Notes under the pieces: model-generated
Database searches by the model: none
What the model was told of the DNA's origin: nothing
The model's input: the letters and a program-made list of their open reading frames with translations, nothing else
Shown: positions 15,542 through 21,474 of the stretch, in pieces
Position numbering within the stretch: position 1 is the first letter of the stretch
How the letters are laid out: each line of letters opens with the position of its first letter
Source of the DNA: Oribacterium sp.
GTDB taxonomy: Bacteria; Bacillota_A; Clostridia; Lachnospirales; Lachnospiraceae
DNA: 21,474 bases
Direction: 5' to 3'
NCBI GenBank assembly: GCA_017940955.1
Contig: JAGAXP010000286.1
Span: 1 to 21,474 of the forward strand
Program-made: the position numbers and the translations under genes

Positions 15542-17231
15542 TGTTTGTCTCCTCTACGTCATCATCATCTTCAAGCATCCAGCCCTGGATAAGCTTTGCT
15601 ACTACCTGAGGATTGTTATCTACAAATTCTCCGATATTCTGCTTCAGGCGCATGCCATGCTGCATTGCCGCACTGGTTTCTTCTTCTGCTCCGATTTCTC
15701 TCTCCTCCTGCTTCTCGCGGCTGTTTTCTTCCGCTTCTGCCGCTGCTGCCGCCGCTGCAGCTGCCTCTTCCGCTGCTGCTGCCTCTGCAGCTGCCTGTGC
15801 CTCTGCTTCTGCCTGGGCTTTGGCTTCTGCCTCACGCTTAAGTCTCTTCTTTTTCTTCTTGCGAAGAACGAGGAGGATAATGATAAGAAGCAAAAGTACG
15901 ATTCCTGCGATAGCTGCAATAAATGCAACCAGCGGAACCTTCGCTTCTTCTGTTTCTTCTGTTCCTTCTCCTGTTTCTTCCGTAGGTTCAGGTGCAGGAG
16001 TCGAACGGATAACGGTTATCTTGTCTGCAGCCTCAAGTCTCGGAATACCTCCCGCGTCTGCAACCAGGTTAATGAGATCCTTTTGCTGAACCGCGGTGTC
16101 GCTGGTCATGATAACAACCGCCACCGAGGCATCCTTAAGAGCTCCCGGCGGGATCTCCCTCTGCTCTTTAAGAACATTGAACAGCCATTCTCTCTCGTAA
16201 GCATTGTACGAATAACCGTTTATGGTTGTGTTTTCTCCATTCTGGTTAACATATCTCGGAGTGTCAGCATTGGCATCAGTGCCTACAACACCGGCGGCTC
16301 CGTCTGCGGCTGTACCGGAATCTTCCCGGTTGTACTTCTCAGTGTTGAGAAGACCCTCTCTGTTCTCGGCTGTTTCCGGCTGATCCGGAACAGTATATTC
16401 TGTATTTTCCGATATGAGCTTTGTCATATCGAGAGTACCCTTTACGGATACAGCTACATTGTCATCTCCGTAAAGCTTTCCGAGAACGTGTTTAATGTTG
16501 TTTGCTATTTCCTTCTCAACCTTACGGGTCAGATCCTGAACCAGCTTACTGGTATCTTCATTCTCCTCTTCTAAGCCAACTTCTTCCATGGTTTCGGCAT
16601 CAAAGACTGAAACATTTGTGAAGTTCATGCCCTTAACGGATCTTGAAATAAGATTCCTTATGGCATTGGCGTTGGCCTTCGATAAGGTTTTCCCCTCCCT
16701 CATGGTAACAACTACCGATGCGGAGGCTTCGATAATCTCGGTGGTACTTAATGCAAACTTGTCATCAGACCCCTGGGCTATGGTTACCTTCGCATCCTGC
16801 ACTCCATCAAAGAGACGAATGGTTGCTCCCAGACGATCCTGGAGGTCATACAGGGTGTAAAGCTCTTTATCCGATTCCGTTGTCATGAGACCGGCATTAC
16901 TTATGTACATGTCATAAGCAAAACCGCTCTTCGGGTAACCCTTACTTAAAAGGGAAACTCTCGTTGCTTCTACTTTATCCGAAAGAACCCGGATGGATCC
17001 GTCGGAAGCATTGTAGGTATACTGGATCTGCTCGTCCTGCAGAAGGCCTGCCACCTGTGATGCTTCTTCAGTGCTCAGCCCCGTAAACAAAACACTGTAT
17101 TTCGGTTTGTTATTTAAACTTAAATAAATAATTGCCACAGCAGCGATGATCACCGTTGCTGCGATGATGCCTATAACGGCTATCTTGCTCCGTTTAGACA
17201 ACTTCCCCCATTGTTCTTTAAAGTTTTCCAA
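15507..17231 (-). CDS. fliF: Flagellar MS-ring protein FliF
   Basis: FliF forms the membrane MS ring on which the rotor and export gate assemble. Of 574 residues, 18-40 are the first membrane helix and about 432-456 the second. Between them lies the ring-building YscJ/FliF region (YSVLFTGLSTEEASQVAGLL to VSVFDAETMEEVG) and the FliF C domain. After the second helix come a Lys/Arg cluster and an Ala/Glu-rich helix of about 40 residues (15726-15836). The FliG-binding motif FVDNNPQVVAKLIQGWML (about 536-553) follows, then an acidic and basic tail. The start is TTG at 17231 with GGAG six bases upstream. The tail overlaps fliG by 35 bases. Confidence 0.95.
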   Translation of the reverse strand: MENFKEQWGKLSKRSKIAVIGIIAATVIIAAVAIIYLSLNNKPKYSVLFTGLSTEEASQVAGLLQDEQIQYTYNASDGSIRVLSDKVEATRVSLLSKGYPKSGFAYDMYISNAGLMTTESDKELYTLYDLQDRLGATIRLFDGVQDAKVTIAQGSDDKFALSTTEIIEASASVVVTMREGKTLSKANANAIRNLISRSVKGMNFTNVSVFDAETMEEVGLEEENEDTSKLVQDLTRKVEKEIANNIKHVLGKLYGDDNVAVSVKGTLDMTKLISENTEYTVPDQPETAENREGLLNTEKYNREDSGTAADGAAGVVGTDANADTPRYVNQNGENTTINGYSYNAYEREWLFNVLKEQREIPPGALKDASVAVVIMTSDTAVQQKDLINLVADAGGIPRLEAADKITVIRSTPAPEPTEETGEGTEETEEAKVPLVAFIAAIAGIVLLLLIIILLVLRKKKKKRLKREAEAKAQAEAEAQAAAEAAAAEEAAAAAAAAAEAEENSREKQEEREIGAEEETSAAMQHGMRLKQNIGEFVDNNPQVVAKLIQGWMLEDDDDVEETNIGRRKDRSGRK

Positions 17232-17260
17232 AGTTCACTCCACTCTGAACCCCATCCCCA

Positions 17261-17578
17261 TTATGAGTTCATCCTCAAAAGTTCGTTATATGAGGTTAAT
17301 GCCTTATTTCGTAATGTCACCAAAAGGCTTAGACTTATGGCAGCCTTAGATTCAGCTATAGGAAGTGAATGTGCATCCTCAAGCTGTCCTGTTGCAAGGA
17401 GATACTGCTTGTTCTCAACGTCTGCCTGAGTAGTCTTAACATTGTTCACGGTATGCTCCAAAACATCCTTGAACAGCTTTGCGCTCTCAGTCTCCTGCGG
17501 TCTTTGGTTACGAATGGTTCCCTTTTCAGTGAGATCCCACGGCTTCATTGGTGTGATAAATTGATCATTAATTTCCAT
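17261..17578 (-). CDS. fliE: Flagellar hook-basal body protein FliE
   Basis: FliE joins the MS ring to the proximal rod and is the first exported rod part. The product, 105 residues from the ATG at 17578, has a variable N-terminus and the family C-terminal half: ESAKLFKDVLEHTVNNVKTT and the closing VTLRNKALTSYNELLRM. A TTG two codons earlier (17584) is a less likely start because the AGAGG site is then too close. It is the first gene after the promoter region; in most relatives flgB and flgC precede it, but neither is here and flgC lies 13.5 kb downstream. fliF follows after 29 bases. Confidence 0.93.
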   Translation of the reverse strand: MEINDQFITPMKPWDLTEKGTIRNQRPQETESAKLFKDVLEHTVNNVKTTQADVENKQYLLATGQLEDAHSLPIAESKAAISLSLLVTLRNKALTSYNELLRMNS

Positions 17579-17772
17579 ACTCAAGGCCCTCTGTAATCTT
17601 AAAAATTGTAAATTTTACCTAATTTTTAACTAAGCAAATAGTACGCTAAATTTTATAAATAGCGTTCAGTGTGTTTCGCCCGTCCTTGGAAACTAACTTT
17701 TCATGGGGTCAATACACGGTTCCTGAGGCTGAATGCCCTAGACTTGGATCCGTCCCTCTCTCAAAGATGATC

Positions 17773-17794
17773 TCTGCTGCTTCCCTGCAGCAGA
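17773..17794 (-). promoter_or_regulatory. Stem-loop in the fliE operon leader
   Basis: On the minus strand TCTGCTGC (17787-17794) pairs perfectly with GCAGCAGA (17773-17780) around a six-base loop AGGGAA. A purine-rich GAGAGAGGGA follows within 20 bases. There is no T-run, so it is not a terminator. It could be a folding element of a regulatory leader; function is unknown. Confidence 0.55.
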
Positions 17795-17812
17795 CTATTA
17801 AATAACTTACGT

Positions 17813-17854
17813 AAAAAACTACTTATAATTTCTATTAAAAATTATGAGTTTTTT
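17813..17854. promoter_or_regulatory. AT-rich stem-loop with T-run at the start of the fliE leader
   Basis: AAAAAACT (17813-17820) pairs with AGTTTTTT (17847-17854), and a further seven pairs form inside (17825-17831 with 17839-17845). On the minus strand it ends in a T-run and lies within a few bases of the predicted transcript start. It could be a 5' stabilising stem, a promoter-proximal attenuator, or a terminator for transcripts from the opposite strand. Confidence 0.5.
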
Positions 17855-17863
17855 ATTAGTATC

Positions 17864-17892
17864 ACTATAACATGATTCAAAATAGCATGCAA
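17864..17892 (-). promoter_or_regulatory. SigmaA-type promoter for the flagellar operon
   Basis: On the minus strand TTGCAT (17887-17892) and TATAGT (17864-17869) are separated by exactly 17 bp, with a TG one base before the -10 (extended -10). Transcription would start near 17857, giving a leader of about 280 nt before fliE. It lies just after the receptor gene terminator, the expected place for the main operon promoter. Confidence 0.65.
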
Positions 17893-17998
17893 CAAGGAAA
17901 AAATAAAAGTAGTTAAATTTCGGTGAATTAATGCTAAATTTTAAGATAAATTGCACTAATATTTTCAGTCCGGTCTGAAACCATGCCTTATTGGTTCC

Positions 17999-18032
17999 TA
18001 AAAACAAACAAGAGCTGCCGGGTGGCAGCTCT
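17999..18032 (-). terminator. Intrinsic terminator of the chemoreceptor gene
   Basis: On the minus strand AGAGCTGCC (18024-18032) pairs perfectly with GGCAGCTCT (18011-18019) around a four-base loop, followed by the T-rich TGTTTGTTTTTAG. It lies about 45 bases after the receptor gene stop and separates that gene from the flagellar operon. Confidence 0.93.
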
Positions 18033-18075
18033 CAGGTTTATACATATTAAATATCTGTAATGCTTCAGGTTTTCA

Positions 18076-19761
18076 TCAGTAAGTGATCTTGGCAACCATA
18101 TCCTTAAGAAGTGTTGCATGGTCGTTAAGCTCATTGCTGGAAGCAGAACTCTCTTCTGCTGTGGCACTGTTCTGCTGTACCACCTGGGAGATTTGCTCGA
18201 GACCTGTAGTAATCTCGGAGATGGACTGGGCTTCCTTCTGCATCTCATTTGCAATTGAAGCAACCAGTTCCTTGGACTTGATAGCATTATCCTTAACCGT
18301 ATCCAGCTCCTGGGCAGCGGATCCAACCATCTTGGAACCCTTATGAATAGCCTCGATTGCAGACTGGATAAGAGTTGAAGTTTCTGTTGCGGCATCTGCA
18401 GACTTTCCTGCAAGATTTCTTACCTCGTCAGCAACAACTGCGAAGCCCTTGCCGGCTGCTCCCGCACGGGCTGCCTCAACGGCTGCATTAAGTGCCAGGA
18501 TATTGGTCTGGAAGGCGATATCATCGATAGCCTTGATGATATTCTCGATCTGGTTGGACTTGTCTTCGATCTCCTTCATTGCATCCTGAACTCTAGCCAT
18601 CTGTTCATTCTGCTCTGTGAGCTTATCGGCAACACCTGCGGAGAAATCTTCAACCTCATGTGCTGACTTGGCACTTTCCTTAACCTTGGTATTAAGTGAA
18701 CCTACAGTTGCGGAAAGCTCCTGAAGAGTAGCTGCCTGCTCTGTAGCACCCTGGCTTAGGGCCATGGATCCTGCCGCGATCTGCTCAGATCCGTTCTGAA
18801 CTCTTGCGGCAACTTCATTCATATTGGCAAAGATGTCTGAAAGGTTTTCGGAAATCTTTTCGAAGCCTGTTCTGATAGGTGCTGTATCATTAACATAGAT
18901 CTGAGGATTCTTAAGCTTTGCGGAGAAATCTCCGGTACTCATGGCTGTAAGCATGTTACTGAGGTCATCGATAAGGAACTGGAGCTTCATATTTACATCT
19001 GCCATGTTGCCTACCATCACACCAAGCTCATCCTTTGAAAGCTTGTCTTTGTCGATTTCGGTATCGAACTTTGCCTGTGCGATATTTTCCATAGTGGCAT
19101 TGGCAAGCTTGACATTCTGGATGATCATGTTTGCAAGGCTCATGAATACCACAATCACCAAAACGATTACCACAATTCCGAGGATTGCAAGCAGTACTGT
19201 TACAAATTTTTCAAATGTTTCAGACTTCTCGATGAGGTCAGCCGCCTGTTTATCTGAAAGGCTTCCTACATCTCCAAGAGCTCCGGAGAAGTTCTCGGAG
19301 GTGATAACATTAAATCCATCCTTATAGTAGGCTGCCGCACCTTCCCTATCTCCCGCATCCATCATATCCAGGATCTTGTAGGAGTCGGTCTTAAGTTCAT
19401 TAAATCTCGTCTGCAGAGTTGAGGTCAGCTGATCGTCTCCCAGGGTCTTTGCGATGGAATCGATGCTGTCCTGCATGTCTGCAAATCGCTCATCAAAATC
19501 CGCTCTCTGGTCGGCCACAGAATTGTTTTCGGGATCAAGCATGGTAAGGAGCAGACGTTTGTTGATTGTCTGTATATCCTTACGCATTCCCATCTGTGCT
19601 TTGGTGTTTTTGTACTGTACACCTGAAAATTGCTTCATCATTCCACTCATCTTTGAGAAAGAGCCAAATGAAATTCCAACCAGTACGATGATGGCAACCG
19701 CTATGATCACTATGGTTGTGATGAATTTGTCTTTGACCTTCATGTTCCTGAACTTTTGCAT
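18076..19761 (-). CDS. Methyl-accepting chemotaxis protein (transmembrane receptor)
   Basis: This receptor senses a ligand outside the cell and controls CheA. The 561-residue protein has a first membrane helix (about 14-34), a sensor region of about 150 residues resembling the four-helix bundle type, and a second helix (about 187-209, [20 protein letters not shown]). A HAMP-like linker follows, then the long cytoplasmic coiled coil. The tip (about 416-450) has the near-invariant [35 protein letters not shown]. There is no C-terminal NWETF-type pentapeptide tether for CheR/CheB. GGAGG precedes the ATG at 19761. It forms a separate unit with a sigma28-like promoter and its own terminator. The ligand cannot be told from sequence. 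Confidence 0.95.
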   Translation of the reverse strand: MQKFRNMKVKDKFITTIVIIAVAIIVLVGISFGSFSKMSGMMKQFSGVQYKNTKAQMGMRKDIQTINKRLLLTMLDPENNSVADQRADFDERFADMQDSIDSIAKTLGDDQLTSTLQTRFNELKTDSYKILDMMDAGDREGAAAYYKDGFNVITSENFSGALGDVGSLSDKQAADLIEKSETFEKFVTVLLAILGIVVIVLVIVVFMSLANMIIQNVKLANATMENIAQAKFDTEIDKDKLSKDELGVMVGNMADVNMKLQFLIDDLSNMLTAMSTGDFSAKLKNPQIYVNDTAPIRTGFEKISENLSDIFANMNEVAARVQNGSEQIAAGSMALSQGATEQAATLQELSATVGSLNTKVKESAKSAHEVEDFSAGVADKLTEQNEQMARVQDAMKEIEDKSNQIENIIKAIDDIAFQTNILALNAAVEAARAGAAGKGFAVVADEVRNLAGKSADAATETSTLIQSAIEAIHKGSKMVGSAAQELDTVKDNAIKSKELVASIANEMQKEAQSISEITTGLEQISQVVQQNSATAEESSASSNELNDHATLLKDMVAKITY

Positions 19762-19907
19762 CTTGTTTCCTCCTGCGCTGTCCTAAGCTATGTTGTACCC
19801 GAATATATGGAGCGTACTTGCTTTTCGGCCTTGTCACGTTCCGTACTGTTCTAACTTCCGGCAATCCTTGCCTGAGATTCAACAGTTTTTTAGTTTCTAC
19901 AATTTCC

Positions 19908-19934
19908 TTATCGGCAAGAATATTTTTCTGATAA
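19908..19934 (-). promoter_or_regulatory. Candidate sigma28 promoter for the chemoreceptor gene
   Basis: On the minus strand GCCGATAA (19908-19915) is an exact sigma28 -10 match, with a weak -35 (TTAT, 19931-19934) 15 bp upstream instead of TAAA. The receptor ATG lies about 145 bases downstream. Receptor genes are commonly sigma28-dependent late genes, which supports the call; the poor -35 weakens it. Confidence 0.45.
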
Positions 19935-19954
19935 GTATTTGTGAGATATATTAT

Positions 19955-20006
19955 TTATTTAATAAAACGAGGGCCGGAGCAGGAGGGCATCCCTCCTGCT
20001 CCGGCC
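19955..20006 (-). terminator. Intrinsic terminator of the debranching enzyme gene
   Basis: On the minus strand GGCCGGAGCAGGAGGG (19991-20006) pairs perfectly over 16 bp with its complement (19972-19987) around a three-base loop, followed by a T-rich tail (CTCGTTTTATTAAAT). It lies about 30 bases after the glgX stop. It is among the strongest terminators one could expect and isolates the metabolic gene from the receptor gene. Confidence 0.95.
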
Positions 20007-20036
20007 TAATTTACTTTTACGACTGCTTTGCAAATA

Positions 20037-21474
20037 CTATTGTCTCTTTTTGGCTATCATTACGACGGTCATGCGGCAACCGAGGCTCCATTCAGAGGGG
20101 AGGCCCATGTCTTTTTCTTTGCCGGCAGGGTAGGAGCGTCCGGCGCTTTCGGTGACGAGGTGCCAGGTGAAGCCCTCGGGGATTATGGGCAGGGTGAAGG
20201 TGTGTGGTTCCCAATGGGCGTTTACCATGACGTAGATGTAGCTGTCTTCTTTGACCCCGAATTTCTTATGGTCTTCTGCGTACATGAAGGCGAAGGTGTG
20301 GGTCGGGGCCTTCATGTCAAGCTGCCAGGGAGTTTCCGAATGGAATGAAAGCTCCGGGAAGCCGGTGCCGTTGTGACCTCTGAAAAAGTCTTCGCTTCTT
20401 AATACCGGGTGGGCTTTTCTGAAGGAGATAATGTTTTTCACGAAGCTGTGGAAGTCACCGTTCTTTTTAAGTCCCGTCCAGTCGATCCAAGAGATTTCAT
20501 TGTCCTGGCAATATACATTGTTGTTGCCTTTCTGGGTGTTGCCCATCTCATCTCCGGAAAGAAGCATGGGCACGCCTCTGCTCAGGAACAAAAGGGTCAG
20601 CAGGTTTTCCATCTGCCTTCTTCGAAGGCTAAGGATGTCTTCATCGTTGGTTTCTCCCTCTGCTCCGCAGTTCCAGCTGTTGTTGTCATTGGCGCCGTCC
20701 AGGTTGCTCTCACCGTTTGGCTCATTATGCTTTTCATTGTAGGAAACCAGATCCACTAAGGTGAAGCCGTCATGACAGGTTATGAAGTTAATGGATACCG
20801 CCGGTGTTCTGCCCGCATAAAGGTCCTCGGAGCCGGCTATCCTGTTATATAGCTCCGGAGCGGAGTCTCCATCACCCTTGATGAATCTTCTTACACAATC
20901 TCTGTACTTTCCGTTCCACTCGGAGAAGCGGTTCCAGGAGGGGAATGACCCAACCTGATAAAGTCCGCCGGCATCCCAGGCTTCCGCTATAAGCTTCGCT
21001 CTTCCCAGAACCGCATCATAAGCGAGACTCTCAAGAATAGGGGGAGAGATCATCGGAGCCCCTTCCTGATTTCTGGTGAGGATGGAGGCAAGATCGAAAC
21101 GGAATCCGTCTATATGATAGGAAGCAACCCAGTACCTGAGACAGTCCTTGATGAAGCTCCGGACCACAGCATTGTTGCAATTCATGGTATTGCCGCAGCC
21201 GCTGAAGTTATAGTAGTGACCGTCGGGGGTCAGGAGGTAATAGGTTCTGTTGTCTATTCCTTTATAGGAAATAACCGGGCCCTTTTCGTCTCCCTCGGCG
21301 GTGTGATTGAACACCACGTCAAGGATCACTTCGATTCCGTTTTCATGAAGTGTCTTGATGGTGTACTTAAGCTCGTCAACCTCCATACCGAGGCTGCCGG
21401 AAGCAGCGTAACCGGCCTTGGGGGAGAAGAAGTTCACGGTGGAGTAGCCCCAGTAATTGTAGAGTTTCTGACCC
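20037..21474 (-). CDS. glgX: Glycogen debranching enzyme, GlgX/isoamylase type (N-terminus outside window)
   Basis: This GH13 enzyme hydrolyses alpha-1,6 branches of glycogen or limit dextrins in the cytoplasm. The frame is open to the window edge: before the GTG at 21437 one still reads YNYWGYST, the conserved NYWGY motif, so that GTG is internal. About 478 residues are visible; some 150-200 N-terminal residues (CBM48 domain and start of the barrel) are missing. All four GH13 regions are present: DVVFNHT, GFRFDLAS (nucleophile Asp), AEAWD (acid/base Glu) and FITCHDG (His-Asp). The NEKHNEPNGESNLDGANDNN stretch is typical of GlgX/isoamylase rather than pullulanase. No functional tie to the flagellar genes is apparent; it ends at a strong terminator. 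Confidence 0.92.
   Translation of the reverse strand, partial: GQKLYNYWGYSTVNFFSPKAGYAASGSLGMEVDELKYTIKTLHENGIEVILDVVFNHTAEGDEKGPVISYKGIDNRTYYLLTPDGHYYNFSGCGNTMNCNNAVVRSFIKDCLRYWVASYHIDGFRFDLASILTRNQEGAPMISPPILESLAYDAVLGRAKLIAEAWDAGGLYQVGSFPSWNRFSEWNGKYRDCVRRFIKGDGDSAPELYNRIAGSEDLYAGRTPAVSINFITCHDGFTLVDLVSYNEKHNEPNGESNLDGANDNNSWNCGAEGETNDEDILSLRRRQMENLLTLLFLSRGVPMLLSGDEMGNTQKGNNNVYCQDNEISWIDWTGLKKNGDFHSFVKNIISFRKAHPVLRSEDFFRGHNGTGFPELSFHSETPWQLDMKAPTHTFAFMYAEDHKKFGVKEDSYIYVMVNAHWEPHTFTLPIIPEGFTWHLVTESAGRSYPAGKEKDMGLPSEWSLGCRMTVVMIAKKRQ

Larger units (their letters stand above)
17579..18075. other. Gene-free control region between receptor gene and fliE
   Basis: No convincing gene lies in these 497 bp. 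From right to left it contains the receptor gene's terminator, an AT-rich stretch with a sigmaA-like promoter, an AT-rich stem-loop at the expected transcript 5' end, a GC-containing stem-loop (17773-17794), a purine-rich stretch, a short inverted repeat ACGCTA/TAGCGT (17644-17666), and the fliE ribosome binding site. The leader from promoter to fliE is about 280 nt. I recognise no known riboswitch in it; cyclic-di-GMP class I and II signatures were looked for by eye and not seen. Confidence 0.75.

Noticed and set aside
15596..16574. Plus-strand open frames up to 305 codons opposite fliF
   Set aside because: Cys/Phe/Leu/Ser-rich products are antisense shadows of the Ala/Glu-rich FliF coding sequence, without ribosome binding sites or known motifs.
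17819..18007. A 62-codon minus-strand frame between the receptor gene and fliE
   Set aside because: It starts with TTG inside the T-run of the receptor terminator, has no ribosome binding site, spans the promoter, and its sequence is Phe/Asn/Lys-rich as expected of AT-rich non-coding DNA.
1..21474. Mobile elements, CRISPR arrays, tRNA or rRNA genes
   Set aside because: No transposase, regular spaced repeats, or recognisable tRNA/rRNA sequence was seen; the window reads as core motility genes.

Overview
The window is a long flagellar biosynthesis and chemotaxis locus, read entirely on the minus strand, with a methyl-accepting chemotaxis receptor and the 3' part of a glycogen-debranching enzyme gene upstream of it. 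Several traits point to a motile low-GC Gram-positive anaerobe, most likely a Clostridia/Lachnospiraceae-type organism: a FliY switch protein with CheC-like phosphatase domains, FlbD, the conserved Clostridia/Bacilli 'flagellar operon protein', strong AGGAGG-type ribosome binding sites, and frequent TTG starts. That placement is an inference from gene content and order; no database search was possible.

Layout in transcription order (right to left). (1) 21474-20037: glgX-like debranching enzyme, 5' end outside the window, closed by a perfect 16-bp GC-rich terminator. (2) 19761-18076: a transmembrane chemoreceptor with a sigma28-like promoter and its own terminator. (3) 18075-17579: about 0.5 kb without a gene, holding a good sigmaA-type promoter and a leader of about 280 nt that can form several stem-loops. 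(4) 17578 to the left edge: fliE-fliF-fliG-fliH-fliI-fliJ-fliK-flgD-(flagellar operon protein)-flgE-flbD-motA-motB-fliM-cheY-flgC-fliY-fliO-fliP-fliQ-fliR. fliR runs off the window at base 1. Gaps are short or genes overlap, so one long operon is likely. It may be boosted by internal promoters: a sigma28-like site before flbD-motAB and a sigmaA-like site before fliQ.

The products build the machine roughly from inside to outside. FliF/FliG form the MS ring and rotor; FliM/FliY form the C ring. FliO/P/Q/R are the membrane export gate and FliH/I/J the ATPase complex. FliE and FlgC are rod parts, FlgD/FlgE/FliK make the hook and set its length, and MotA/MotB are the stator. CheY-P carries the signal from receptors to the switch.

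The most notable feature is in FliY. The FliM-like CheY-binding motif usually at its N-terminus is absent, and three protein-identical tandem copies of a very similar motif (LDQSAVDALL) lie in the linker between the phosphatase and FliN domains. This suggests a multivalent CheY-P docking array tethered to the switch. Also unusual: flgC sits between cheY and fliY with no flgB beside it, no fliL lies between motB and fliM, and MotB carries a long acidic C-terminal tail.
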